From the NCBI RefSeq assembly GCF_032854445.1, contig NC_088295.1, forward strand, positions 806,501 through 870,500: a stretch of DNA of 64,000 nt, given 5' to 3'. Shown here one piece after another: positions 21,745-33,254 of the stretch (position 1 is its first letter; each line of letters starts with the position of its first letter). Below the pieces are notes generated by a model. That model ran no database searches, was not told the origin of the DNA, and was given only the letters and a program-made list of their open reading frames with translations. Position numbers and translations under genes: made by a program. Origin of the DNA: Liolophura sinensis. Lineage: Eukaryota; Mollusca; Polyplacophora; Chitonida; Chitonidae.

Positions 21745-22565
21745 GACCAATGCATAATCTAGGTTTACAGGCCTACACAATAAGCCCTATCTGGTTCGAA
21801 AGACAAAGAACTCAGTTAAAATTTTGTCAGTTAAAGTTTTGTCAGTTAAAGTTTCGGGGCAGCTTGGCGAATAAGCTTGGCCATCCTTGTCATAAGTAGA
21901 AAAGATTTTGTAAATGATGAGTAATGCCGCTATTTAGTGTTTAAGTTTCAACCTATAGATACATACATTTATGTTATGTGTTGTTTTTCTTTTTTTAATC
22001 CCCGTAGTACGTATTTCTATAACGCACGACCTTGAAATCCCCTCCAGTCCTCCTGGACGGCCATGTCTCAAGACTCGTCATTGTGTGCCATTGTCTGGCC
22101 TACTCCCGGCTGGTATGGGCTGCATCTCTCGCCTTCTGTGCAGGTGTGGATTCTGGCGTATATAATCAAAGACCACGTGAAAAGGCAGCGCTGAAGCCGC
22201 CCTGTTCTAACAATTACGTCATGCCAGTCGGTCCGAATCGACATCGCGAAAGTTTTCCGATGAATACAAAGTTTGAACATAGGGCAGGGACGTAGATCGG
22301 CTACCGGCCTCCTATTGAACCTATCTGTGTGAATAATGCCGAAGATGCTGAATATACCCTAACCCACCCTGATCAAAACTCTTACGTAACTTAGAGAAAA
22401 TATGGGAAAGCATTTGAACATGTCACCATGCCCATAAGCGAGGCTTTGTGTGAACAAGGAGAAAGAGGAGAGCATCGTTCTCTCTTGTCTTCTCTTGCCT
22501 GATTTCCTGGGAACGTCAAAAATCATTACTGACAAGGAATCACATCTGCAATCTTTAAATTTCCA
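21745..22565. other. Intron 1, unique sequence
   Basis: Two short copies of GTCAGTTAAA-TTTTG near 21826-21850; otherwise nothing recognised. Confidence 0.5.
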
Positions 22566-22569
22566 TGTC

Positions 22570-23065
22570 CTAGGCCTACTATGTCGTCACGTGCTTATGT
22601 AAACTGGGCCTACTATGTCGTCACGTGCCTATGAAAACTAGGCCTACTACGTCACGTGCCTATGTAAACTAAGCCTACTATGACTCTTGCCTATGTAAAC
22701 TAAGCCTACTATGACACATGCCTATGTAAACTAAGCCTACTATGACACGTGCCTATGTAAACTAGGCTTACTATGTCACGTGCTTATGTAAACTAAGCCT
22801 ACTATGACACGTGCCTATGTAAACTAGGCCTACTATGTCACGTGCTTATGTAAACTAAGCCTACTATGACACGTGCCTATGTAAACTAGGCCTACTATGT
22901 CATGTGCCTATGTAAACTAGGCCTACTATGTCGTCACGTGCCTATGAAAACTAGGCCTACTACGTCACGTGCCTATGTAAACTAAGCCTACTATGTCACG
23001 TGCCTGTGTAAAATTAGCCTACTATGTCGTCACGTGCCTATGAAAACTAGGTCTACTACGTCGTC
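22570..23065. repeat. About 31-bp minisatellite rich in CACGTG, just before exon 2
   Basis: About 16 copies of GTAAACTAGGCCTACTATG followed by (TCG)TCACGTGCCTAT. About twelve copies keep the palindrome CACGTG, the core of the E-box bound by many bHLH factors; some read TACGTCACGTG. The array ends about 30 bases before the acceptor of exon 2 at 23097, so it occupies the place of the normal branch point region and its 5' flank. Confidence 0.93.
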
Positions 23066-23096
23066 ACATATTGATAATGGTGATGTTTTTTTTCAG

Positions 23097-23398
23097 ATGG
23101 CTATTGCGTCACTCTCACATACCGGTGATGACGCGGAACAAACGAGGGGAGACGTGTGGCCACCTAGCAGCCAATCTGGGACAGCTAAAGTGTCTGAAGG
23201 CGATCCTGGCTGGTCATAAGGAGAAGCACTTGGGTGTGGTCAGTGAAAGAGACAGCCGCGGCATGACTGTGCTCCATCACGCCGTAATCGGGGGCAGTCA
23301 CAGGACTGTCGTGTGGCTGGTTAAGGAATTCGGCAAAGATCTATGTCTGATGAAAAACGTGGACGGCGCCATCGCCTTACACATAGCAGCCGCCAAAG
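23097..23398 (+). CDS. Ankyrin gene exon 2 (ankyrin repeats 2-5)
   Basis: Acceptor TTTTTTTTTCAG ends at 23096, and the donor AAAG|GTGAGT follows 23398. The 302 bases enter with one base completing Arg (LR|WLLR) and leave in phase 1. The exon completes repeat 2 (WLLRHSHIPVMTRNKRG), carries repeat 3 (ETCGHLAANLGQLKCLKAIL) and repeat 4 (MTVLHHAVIGGSHRTVVWLV), and begins repeat 5 (AIALHIAAAKG). Ankyrin repeats give a protein-binding surface; no enzymatic residues are expected. The exon end and its donor are the seed of the array that follows directly. Confidence 0.9.
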
Positions 23399-23895
23399 GT
23401 GAGTGGCTTACACATAACAGGCGCCAAAGGTGAGTGGCTTACACATAACAGCCACCAAAGCTGGGTAGTTCACACATAACAGCCGCCATAGGTGAGTGGC
23501 TTACACATAGCATCCGCCAAAGCTGGGTAGCTTCATACATAACAGCCGCTAAAGGTGAGTGGCTTACACATAACAGGCGCCAAAGGTGAGTGGCTTACAC
23601 ATAACAGCCGCCAAAGGTGAGTAGCTACATAACAGCCGCCAAAGTTGAGTTGCTTACACATAACAGCCGCCAAAGGTGAGTGGCTTACACATAACAGCCG
23701 CCAAAGGTGAGTGGCTTACACATAACAGCCGCCAAAGGTGAGTAGCTACATAACAGCCGCCAAAGGTGAGTTGCTTACACATAACAGCCGCCAAAGGTGA
23801 GTGGCTTACACATAACAGCCGCCAAACCCGTGTGGTAAAACGTGAACGGTTCCATCGCCTTACGCATAGCATCTGTCGGCATAGGTGAGTGGCTT
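23399..23895. repeat. 31-bp array made of exon end plus 5' splice site
   Basis: Unit TTACACATAACAGCCGCCAA, AGGTGAGTGGC, about 15 copies. The first unit is the real end of exon 2 (TTACACATAGCAGCCGCCAA, AG|GTGAGT). About a dozen copies keep GGTGAGT; a few have GCTGGGT or GTTGAGT instead. The rightmost copy, 23830-23895, also matches exon sequence further upstream (AAAACGTGAACGG, GCCATCGCCTTACGC-like), so the founding duplication covered at least 55 bases of exon. Use of a downstream donor would add GEWLTHNRRQR and then a stop. Confidence 0.95.
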
Positions 23896-23899
23896 ACAG

Positions 23900-24915
23900 G
23901 AAGGAAATCACGTGTGTTGATGGGGAAGGAGAGCTTTGTTAAATATCCAACCTCTTTACAGTTGTACATTTAAAGACTTCTGCCTCCTTGGTCAAAGGCC
24001 TGTGGTATTACAGACAGGTCCCAAATTAAATGGATCTGATTATTGAATCTAGCAATACTTTGTGAAACGTTTCATTCTTCATGTAATGCACACATGCTCC
24101 ATACTACATTTGTCAGATTTGTGCCGCTTTATTGTCTGTAGATGCCAGATTCTACCGGTAATGCAGTAAATCTTACACACTCTCGTAGCTGCTGATATCA
24201 GTGGACACCTGCTTAATCTCACTAAATCTGTCAAATCTGACTAAATCGATGGCCTTAAGAAAAGATTAGCCAGAGATGGATGACGTATGTGGATTTGCAC
24301 CTTAACCAGAGGCCTCTATACCCCTTACACTGAAGGAGCTCTTAGTGGCTCATGTTGAAAGAAAACCTAGGTGTGTGTAGGTCAAATAGCTGTCACTTCA
24401 AATCCAGCGCTCTACCTTACTGTGCCAGTCTAGTAAGGTCATACTGACCCGCCGCTCAGTTCAGGCCGTCTCTTTACACCACTGTGCCAGCCAGGCTACC
24501 CATGTCTGTGACAGAAGTCTACTGACAGACATGACGTTACATTGTTCTATTTTTGAAAAACATCTAAAATAAACAAGTAAGAATATTTAAGACCATGATT
24601 TTAGTTGATATATGATGACATTTTAACGTAAGTTGACACCATGGTTTCAATATTGTCTCAATATTTAACACAGAGAACCTTTACGTGAACTCAGTATTGC
24701 CACGTAATATCAAATATAAAAGAGAGCTGTGCTCCCATAATTACTTAATGAAAACTTCCTTGTAAACTTCGCATGGTGTTATTTTGCATAGAGTCACATT
24801 CTTTAATACTAAAACGGATCTAATATGGATAAACACAAGTCAACATTACAACCTCATTTGTTTCTTGCTCTTGTCGAGTTTGTTTTACTTAGATACATTT
24901 ATTAACATGATATGG
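23900..24915. other. Intron 2, unique sequence
   Basis: Nothing recognised. Confidence 0.5.
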
Positions 24916-24919
24916 ATGA

Positions 24920-25150
24920 AATACTGCCGATATGTTAATGAAAGACTGTCGGTATGATAACGGAAGACTGCCAATCTGATAATGAAAGACCGTCGGCATG
25001 ATAATGGAAGCCTGACGATATGATAATGGAAGCCTGACGATATGATAATGGAAGCCTGACGATATGATAATGGAAGCCTGACGATATGGTAGTGGAAGAC
25101 TGCCTACATGATAAGACTGCCGATATGGTGATGGAAGATTGCCGATGTGG
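24920..25150. repeat. 22-bp GATAATGGAAGCCTGACGAT repeat
   Basis: About nine copies of TGATAATGGAAGCCTGACGA TA, perfect in the middle (25021, 25043) and diverged at both ends (GGAAGACTGCCGATATG). Confidence 0.9.
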
Positions 25151-25960
25151 TGTAGATTATTTGTTTATTAACTTGACAGATAATTTACGTCAAATTCAGC
25201 AGTATTACGCCTATATACATATAACTGTGGGTGGTCAGACGCGCGACAAACCTGCTTATTGGCTCAGAGACTGGCGAGAGATAGAACATGACAGCCTATG
25301 CGGAGGTTTTGTACTATTGAAGCGGTGGAAGACAACTGTGCGAAATGTGCCGGCGGCTGTTCACAGCAGTGCCGGTACTGCCTGTAGGGCTGGGTGACGT
25401 ATGGCCAGGCCAAAAGGCGCTTCTCCCTGTCAGCAGAATATTTGGTATCCATTGATCAGCACAGCGAAAACTCTGCTCACATCTCACATACACATGTTTG
25501 AGGATAAAGCCATTGTAATCTGTGTGCAGGTTAGAAACTGCCGACATGGACTTTAAATACTTCTGACACGAGAATATCACAGCATTCATACGACAATTCC
25601 CCATGGGAGTTCTCTAAGATAGTGAAAATGGCTCATATCGCGTAACAGAACAGCCTGTGATCGGGACCCAACCTGAATAACTAAACGATTACTTTATTAG
25701 AGTACCGAGTTTAACATCTAGTGGTTTAGCATTCGTCCTACAACACTTGGTCAGCATTACCCTTTATCTCTGACTATTAGTGTCTTGTTGCCAGCAAAGC
25801 GTTTGTCGGAACTCGGAAATGTGTTACCAGCATTATACCTCTGATTTCTGTCCGCAAGGGTTAGTGTTGCCATTGAGTAGTTGTAAGATGTAGGTCTCCT
25901 TTGTAAGATGTAGGTCTCCACTAGTCGTAGACTGTGCCCTTCGCAAACCATTAAGGGACG
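25151..25960. other. Intron 2, unique sequence
   Basis: Open frames up to 103 codons on both strands without a recognisable domain. A short duplication, TTGTAAGATGTAGGTCTCC, occurs near 25880-25920. Confidence 0.5.
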
Positions 25961-25968
25961 TCTCAATT

Positions 25969-26329
25969 TAGTGAGTGAGTTAGTGCTTGGGGTTTAACGT
26001 CGTGCTCAACAATTTTTCAGTCAAATGACGACGAAGGAATCCTTGGGGCGTAATTAATTTACCTCCTCGTTGCAGGACGGATTTCCACCGCTCTTTTACC
26101 TAGTGCTGGTTCACTGAGACGACTTACCGAAGGTAAGTAAGCTGCCACGCCCGAACCATTATACTGATACGGGTCAACCAGTCGTTGCACTATTCCCTTT
26201 ATGCTGAACGCCAAGCGAGGAAGTTACAACTTCCTCTCTTAAAGTCTTAGGTGTGACTCGACCCAGGATTGATCCTTGATCTACCGCTCCTGAAGCGGAC
26301 GCTCTACCAACCGTGCTAGGGCCGGTCGA
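25969..26329 (-). mobile_element. Second tRNA-derived SINE family, full length
   Basis: On the minus strand the element starts with a tRNA-like head (CTAGCACGGTTGGTAGAGCG, then GCTTCAGGAGCGGTAGATC), with a B-box-like GGGTCGAGTCACAC. It ends TTGACTGAAAAATTGTTGAG, CACGACGTTAAACCCCAAGC, and a tail of ACTCACTCACT. A target site duplication of CTCAATT lies at 25962-25968 and 26330-26336. The 3' end is of a type recalled as common in mollusc genomes. It is unrelated to the other SINE family in this window beyond the tRNA-like head. Confidence 0.9.
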
Positions 26330-26336
26330 CTCAATT

Positions 26337-27004
26337 GAATATACCTCTCATATTGGATATAGCTCTCGTAAACCACCAAAGGGAGCCCCAATTGGATAAT
26401 TGCCAGAACGATTTCGGAAACAATCAATTCCCAAAGGAATATGTAAGAAATTTTATAAAATTAAACAAAGCTGGTAAGATGTAGGAGATAAGTAGACAAC
26501 AGACTATATATCCAGATATTACCTGCAGTGTTTCCCTCAGCGAGACTTCAGTAGGTCAATAATTCATTCTCTTTTCTGTTTGACTTTATATAAATTTTTC
26601 AACAAAGTATTAGTACGGGTGAGGAGAAACCTCAATTTAAGAAACCAACCGATGTGAACAATACGACGTGAAGCGTTAAACCGTGTGTGGAATGAGGAAG
26701 AGGCCCTCTCGCGAAATATTGTAGCACATGTACACCAAATATCCTGATCTGTAACGAGGCTCTCGTGAAGCGTTAAACCGTTTGTGGAATGAGGAAGTGG
26801 CCCTTGTGCAACGTTAAGATAGCAGGGGTTGACCTGCCACATATTACAAACAACAATTTATTCCGAAGGCTTCATCCTTTATTTCTCAAAGAATTAACAT
26901 TTCTCCATAATAATATTTCCGAGAAACAGATATCCACGTGGCATGTGTTTAGCAGCATTATCTGTAGTGTGTCTTGCAACATCTACAGCATTGATGTGAA
27001 CTGA
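26337..27004. other. Intron 2, sequence with a short direct duplication
   Basis: GTGAAGCGTTAAACCGTGTG, TGGAATGAGGAAG occurs at about 26668-26700 and, almost identical, at about 26766-26798. No array or gene otherwise. Confidence 0.6.
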
Positions 27005-27540
27005 TGAAGACGCAGATATCCTCCTAGCATGTGTCTATCAGCATTACCTGCAGTGTGTATAGCAGCATTATTTGCAGTTTGTCTAGCAGCATTATCTGCA
27101 GTTTGTCTAGCAGTATTATCTGCAGTTTGTCTAGTAGCATTATTTGCAGTGTGTCTAGCAGCATTATCTGCAGTGTGTCTAGCAGCATTATCTGCTGTGT
27201 GTCTATCAGCATTATTTGCAGTGTGTCTTGCAGCATTATCTGCAGTGTGTCTATCAGCATTATCTGCTGTGTGTCTATCAGCATTATTTGCAGTGTGTCT
27301 TGCAGCATTATCTGCAGTGTGTCTATCAGCATTATCTGCTGTGTGTCTAGCAACATTATTTGCAGTGTGTCTAGCAGCATTATTTGCAGTGTGTTTAGCA
27401 GCATTATTTGCAGTGTGTCTTGCAGCATTATCTGCAGTGTGTCTAGCAGCATTATCTGCTGTGTGTCTAGCAGCATTATCTACAGTGTGTCTAGCAGCAT
27501 TATTTGCAGTGTATCCAGGAGCATTATCTGCAGCATCGAT
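27005..27540. repeat. 24-bp minisatellite, about 22 copies
   Basis: Unit AGCAGCATTATCTGCAGTGT GTCT with few variants. Eight codons per unit keep two frames open on each strand (185 and 172 codons forward, 225 and 150 reverse). The reverse frame reads as NAARHTAD octapeptides. No start context or flanking coding sequence supports a gene. Confidence 0.95.
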
Positions 27541-28023
27541 GAGAACTGATGAAGACAAGGTTATATCACTGATTTTTTTAGTCTGATAAAGAACTTTACT
27601 TACTTCAAACCAATATTTGGACAGTCTGCGGCAATGAGATATTTGGACAGTCTGAAGCAATAGGAATATTACAGTGACCTCACAAGATTTAATCCGTAAG
27701 ACAACAGCCTTTTCAGTCGACAGGAAAAAGGTTTTTGTCGTCGACAGATATCAATGCTAACAATTTTGCCTCAAACAACGCGCAAAAATCAAGGCTTTCT
27801 GTTGATCATTTGAGCTAATTTGAACAAAGCCGTACAGGTAAAATTCACATTAATTTGAACAAAGCCGTACAGGTAAAATACACATTAACTAGCTTAAGAT
27901 CACCCGGATAATCAAATGTGAAAACACACATGATGATGTGAACGGACAGGTATGCCCTATATGTCCTGTATGTGTGTGTTACTCGTGCTTCACTAACACT
28001 GTTTGCTATCTCTGCTTATCTAG

Positions 28024-28092
28024 GTCATAAAGAATGTGTACAGCTGTTGGTAGATGGATGTCCGAAATCGGCTAACACAAGAGATCGATTAG
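28024..28092 (+). CDS. Ankyrin gene exon 3 (end of repeat 5)
   Basis: A 69-base exon with acceptor CTTATCTAG before 28024 and donor TTAG|GTAAGC after 28092. It enters with two bases that complete Gly (AAAK|GHKE) and leaves in phase 1. It encodes GHKECVQLLVDGCPKSANTR then DRL, the helix pair and loop of ankyrin repeat 5. Both phases fit the neighbouring exons, and the encoded pattern continues the repeat without a gap, which is the main support for so short an exon. Confidence 0.9.
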
Positions 28093-28324
28093 GTAAGCAA
28101 TGGCGGCTCAGTTCAGAGGTCACAACCTTTGTGGTAACCGTGGGACAAAAATCTGATATATCAACCTTCATACAGACATACCCTGTGTTTCTTTGTATTT
28201 TGTATATTTTGCAAACTGCTACAGTTGTCTCTATCAGTGCATGTGCAAATTACTCAAACATAAATCTGTTTACATTGACTCACACGTATGTAGAGTTCAG
28301 GAATGAGCTCTTTGCTGAGATTTA

Positions 28325-28466
28325 TTTTTGGGTGTTTATTTTAAATCCATTGGTGTTTTGCAGCGTACTTAAGAATCTCAAGAATGTTTCACTTATACGA
28401 CTGCAACTAACATTATGGTGGGAGGAAACCGGACTGAGCCCGGGGGAAACCCACGATCATCCGCCT
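28325..28466 (-). mobile_element. SINE fragment, minus strand, head missing
   Basis: Diverged copy of the first SINE family with GGTGTTTTGCAGCGTACTTA, ACATTATGGTGGGAGGAAAC and GGGGGAAACCCACGATCATC. It lacks the tRNA head. It sits about 130 bases before exon 4. Confidence 0.88.
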
Positions 28467-28594
28467 TGCTTTACTTAATGACAAAGTTTAGATCTCTTCT
28501 ACATTTAATTGAGCACAGCGTGAAAGTGTGTTTACACTTTATACAAGAAGAAAGCTTTCATTATCATTATTCAGTCGTCTATCTTTGTCTGCAG

Positions 28595-28828
28595 GAGCCA
28601 CACCGATGTTTTACGCTGCTCAGGAAGGTCATCTGGAATGTCTGCGTTGTCTCGTGCACCGAGGGAGCGGGGATATCTCTGTGTCAACCAATGAGGGCAC
28701 GACTTTGCTGCATATCGCTGCTTTGAGAGGTCATGTCAACATTCTCGATTACATCCTCCTGAAACTTGGTAATGAAGCGCTTCATGTTCAGTCACGTGAC
28801 GGATCTTCCCTTCTACATTTCGCCGCAG
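28595..28828 (+). CDS. Ankyrin gene exon 4 (repeats 6-7)
   Basis: Acceptor TTTGTCTGCAG before 28595 and donor GCAG|GTGAGT after 28828. The 234 bases enter with two bases completing Gly and leave in phase 1. Repeat 6 is ATPMFYAAQEGHLECLRCLV and repeat 7 TTLLHIAALRGHVNILDYIL; the start of repeat 8 follows (SSLLHFAA). The segment ATPMFYAAQEGHLECL is among the most espin-like parts of the protein. Confidence 0.92.
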
Positions 28829-29109
28829 GTGAGTTGTCGGTTGAAATCAAAACTGTCAAAATTTTATCATTATTTGGACGTATTTTTGATAAAAATACAT
28901 AAATAAAATATCATGTGCTTAAAAGCCAATTCATTTTTTGACTATGTTTGCATCTCCAATGTTGTCTGAGTGAGTCATCGTTATTCCACAAAATGCAGTC
29001 AGCAAATAAGTCAGTCATTCTATCAATCATTCCATCAGTCAGTCAATCAGTCTGTCAATCTCTCTGTGCACGTCATTGTTATACACCTTTAACTCCCCTC
29101 AACCCCCTC

Positions 29110-30440
29110 CCCACCCACCTGTAACGCAATGTCAGCCTTGCTGGCAGGAAGATTACGAAACCCAGTGTCAACTTTGCCGGCAGGAAGATTACGAAGCCTA
29201 CAGCGCAGTGTCAACCTCGCTAGAGGAAGATTACAAAGCCTATAGCTCAGTGTCAACCTTGCTGGCAGGAAGATTACGAAGCCTATAGCGCAGTATCAAC
29301 CTCGCTAGCAGGAAGATTACAAAGCCTATAGCGCAGTATCAACCTCGCTAGAGGAAGATTACGAAGCCTATAGCGCAATGTCAACCTTGCTAGCAGATAG
29401 ATTACGAAGCCTATAGCGCAGTGTCAACCTTGCTGGCAGGAAGATTACAAAGCTTATAGCGCAGTGTCAACTTTGCTTGCAGATAGATTACGAAGCCTAT
29501 AGCGCAATGTCAAAGTTGCTGGCAGGAAGATTACAAAGCTTATAGCACAGTGTCAACCTTGCTGGCAAGAAGATTACAAAGCTTATAGCGCAGTGTCAAC
29601 CTTGCTGGCAGGAAGATTACGAAGCCTATAGCGCAGTGTCAACCTCGCTAGCAGAAAGATTACGAAGCCTATAACGCAGTGTCAACCGTGCTAGCAGATA
29701 GATTACGAAGCCTATAGCGCAGTGTCAACCTTGCTGGCAGGAAGATTACAAAGCCTATAGCACAGTGTCAACCTCGCTAACAGGAAAATTACAAAGCCTA
29801 TAGCGCAATGTCAACCTTGCTGGCAAGAAGATTACAAAACCTATAGCGCAGTATCAACCTTGCTAGCAGGAAGATTACGAAGCCTATAGCGCAGTTTCAG
29901 TCTTGCTGGCAGGAAGATTACGAAGCCTATAGCGCAGTTTCAGTCTTGCTGGCAGGAAGATTACGAAGCCTATAATGCAGTGTCAACCTCGCTAGCAGAT
30001 AGATTACGAAGCCTATAGCGCAGTGCCAACCTTGCTAGCAGATAGATTACGAAGCCTATAGCGCAGTGTCAACCTTGCTGGCAGGAAGATTACAAAGCCT
30101 ATAGCACAGTGTCAACCTCGCTAACAGGAAAATTACAAAGGCTATAGCGCAATGTCAACCTTGCTGGCAAGAAGATTACAAAGCCAATAGCGCAGTATCA
30201 ACCTTGCTAGCAGGAAGATTACGAAGCCTATAGCGCAGTTTCAGCCTTGTTGGCAGGAAGATAACGAAGCCTATAGCGCAGTGTCAACCTCGCTAGCAGA
30301 AAGATTACGAAGCCTATAACGCAGTGTCAACCTCGCTAGCAGATAGATTACGAAGCCTATAGCGCAGTGCCAACCTTGCTAGCAGATAGATTACGAAGCC
30401 TATAGCGCAGTGTCAACCTTGGTGGCAGGAAGATTACTAA
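29110..30440. repeat. 43-bp minisatellite, about 30 copies
   Basis: Unit GCAGTGTCAACCTTGCTGGC, AGGAAGATTACGAAGCCTAT, AGC. GAAGATT recurs 43 bases apart (29226, 29269, 29312). Sub-variants (CTCGCTAGCAGATAG, CTTGCTGGCAAGAAG) recur in similar orders around 29640-29880 and 30060-30320, which suggests block duplication. Confidence 0.94.
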
Positions 30441-31320
30441 GATAAGATTAGCACACTATGCTAGCGTAGTATAAACTTTGATGGCAGGAAAGTTACTGCC
30501 CTCCAGTTTTGACGCACATGCGTTTTCCTCACATTGATCGAAACTGGCATACCAAACCGTGTCATTAAAGCACGTGACCTTTATACGAAGCCAATTTTGA
30601 AATACAAACTTATGGGTTTGTGGCAAATCGCTAAATCCTTGACCCTCACATGACATCACGGGTATTTCGTGCTGGGTGATTGTCATGGGTTTTTTCTCTA
30701 AGTTGATAATTATTTCTGGAATTTGGGAAAATCAGTTGTGAAATGTGTTGTGTTACCAATCGCTGTATTGATGCGTTGTGTAACAAACATGTGTCCACAT
30801 AACATCAACTCCTCTTTGCCCAGTAAACATCCGAAGACACACGCCTGTTAGTGTTGATATTCATTTATTGCTGGGCTGGCATTGCTAGAAGTGACCAATC
30901 AGAGGCTGAGTCTGTTGTCAATAAGACACGTGACAGTATTGATATAACTCGGGATTTTGTCAGCTTGGCGTTGATATTTCACAAACCGCTAAGTTTATAT
31001 AATGCAGATCTGAGTGAGATGGACAAAGTTGTAACCGTGCCTATCCCGACCTGTGTTTGTTGTACGCAAGCCACGAGCAACGTCTCCACAGCCCTCTCCT
31101 CACTTTGACGTGGATAATTCGTGCTAAAGAAAACACACTTTTTAACGTCTCCTGATACTTCCTTCTTTTTGTGACATGTCATATTTGTCATAACTGGCTT
31201 ATCACATTGTCATAAGTTACACTGGCTGAGGATGACTGATGTGAACTGATCAATAGCACACATTTACTTTATGCTGAAACTGAGCACATATTTTATTATC
31301 CTAGCATGCACAAAGCTGTA
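30441..31320. other. Intron 4, unique sequence
   Basis: Open frames up to 85 codons without recognisable domains. Confidence 0.5.
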
Positions 31321-31470
31321 TTGAGGCACGTGGCCTCCAAGATGGTCTTGCAGCACATGGCCTCCGAGATGGTCTTGTGGTATGTTGCCTTCTAGACGGC
31401 CTAGTGATACTTGGCCCTCGAGATGGTCTTGTGGTACGTGGCCTTCGAGGTGGTCGTGTAGTCCGTGGTC
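31321..31470. repeat. 27-bp repeat, about 6 copies
   Basis: Diverged copies of CACGTGGCCTCCGAGATGGT CTTGTGG. It lies 140 bases before exon 5. Confidence 0.8.
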
Positions 31471-31608
31471 TCTGGTATTTCATAGAAACAGGCACAAGTA
31501 GAACAAGCTTAAAGATGCATCTGAATAACACATTATACTACGCATTGACATTGTTCTCACATTTTTATATTGAATAATCTTTCCACCTTTTAACTTTATT
31601 ACCAACAG

Positions 31609-31784
31609 GAAATGGTAATGATGACGTAATTAGACATCTTATAAAAAATCCAGCTTTCCCGGAAGTGTTGGATCTAGTTGACGTTAACGACAGTACGCCT
31701 GCGCACGATGCAGCAGAGGGTGGTCACGTGGACTGCTTGAAGTTACTGCTGGACGCCGGGTTAGAACTGTTCACCCAGGACAAG
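31609..31784 (+). CDS. Ankyrin gene exon 5 (repeats 8-9)
   Basis: Acceptor TATTACCAACAG before 31609 and donor CAAG|GTAAAT after 31784. The 176 bases enter with two bases completing Gly (FAA|GNGN) and end in phase 0. Repeat 8 continues with NGNDDVIRHLIKNPAFPEVL and repeat 9 reads STPAHDAAEGGHVDCLKLLL, then DAGLELFTQDK. The wording of repeat 9 is close to the last ankyrin repeat of espins, as remembered. Confidence 0.92.
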
Positions 31785-32439
31785 GTAAATTTTCTGTAGC
31801 AGTGAGTGTATAATACTGGTTGATTTAGTATAAGATAATACAAAACATGTAACTTTGTATCTGTAGTACTGTATCCGTATGAATTTCACTGCAGATAATT
31901 ATGTGATATTTGTTGCGTTTTGATTTTTGTTGATGTCTAAATATCTACCAAACGATATTTGTCCTGCATGCTGTGCTTGAATCACGACTGAATTGTCCTG
32001 TATAATGAGTTTGAACCACTGTGGCTTTGTTTTGCACCTTGCTCCAGATGAATTTGGTCGTCTTCCACAGCTGGGGCGAAGCATTGTTTTGAAGGAGCAA
32101 CACATCCTTCCACATCTTCTTACACATCGTTGATATTTACTAAATCCTTACAGATTGACTGAAATTGTGCAACACTTGAACACAACTCCCTGGAACAGGG
32201 CACGGAGAGCAAGGGAGACTACTCTGTACACACTGCGTCTCGCAAAGGGCGCAGAAGACATGCATTGGGAAAGACACTGACATCTCTTCAATGTTACCCT
32301 TTGATGTGACGTATTAGCGGTATTTCTGCATTGGGAAGTAGAGAAAACCCATGAATATTCACTACGTCACAGATATCGATAGTGTACATGTTTAGGGATA
32401 GCTACATTTACGAGTCAACCATCAGATCTAGTATATCAT
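31785..32439. other. Intron 5, unique sequence
   Basis: Nothing recognised. Confidence 0.5.
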
Positions 32440-33150
32440 GCGTGTAGGTATGCGACTAGAATACTCGCATACTTACATGACCTAATGTTATCCTCGCCGC
32501 ATTTCATCTCGTGTGTAGGTAAGCGACTAGAATACTCGCTTATTTAATCACATAACTTCATCCTATACAACTAGAATACTCGCATACTTACATCTCCTTA
32601 CGTTATTCGATGCGACTAGAATACTCGCATACTTACATCACCTAACGTTATCCTATACGACCAGAATGCTCGCATACTTACATCACCTAACGTTATCCTA
32701 TAAGACTAGAATACTCGCATACTTACATCACCTAACGTTACCCTATAAGACTAGAATACTCGCATACTTACATCACCTTACGTTATCCTATGCGACAAGA
32801 ATACTCGCATACTTAGGTTACCTAACGCTTTTTTCGCCGCATTTCATTACGTGTGAAGGTATGCAACTAGAATACTCCTAACGTTATCCTATGCGACTAG
32901 AGTATTTACATACTTACATCACCTAACGTTATCCTATGCGACTGGAATACTCGCGTACTTAGGTTACCTAACGCTTTTTTCGCCGCATTTCATTACGTGT
33001 GAAGGTATGCAACTAGAATACTCGCATACTTACATCAACTAACGTTATCCTATACGACTAGAATACTCGCATGCTTACCTAATTATCCTCGCCGCATTCC
33101 ATCTCGTGTGTAGGTATGCGACTAGAGTACTCGCATACTTACACCACTTA
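32440..33150. repeat. 45-bp minisatellite, about 14 copies
   Basis: Unit GCATACTTACATCACCTAAC, GTTATCCTATGCGACTAGAA, TACTC; starts are 45 bases apart (32582, 32627). Some units include a longer insert (TCGCCGCATTTCATTACGTG, TGAAGGTATGCAAC) repeated four or five times. Confidence 0.93.
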
Positions 33151-33254
33151 ACGTTATCCTCGCCGCATTTCTCACAATATGCGGGTACTTTGGTTGTTTC
33201 TTCCAGTTATGTGTTAGTGTAAAGTTTCCTGCCTAAGTTTTCGTGATGTCCTGA

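Noticed and set aside
27005-27660. Octapeptide-repeat protein (NAARHTAD) on the minus strand, 225 codons
   Set aside because: The 24-bp unit keeps two frames open on each strand alike, so openness is not evidence for coding.
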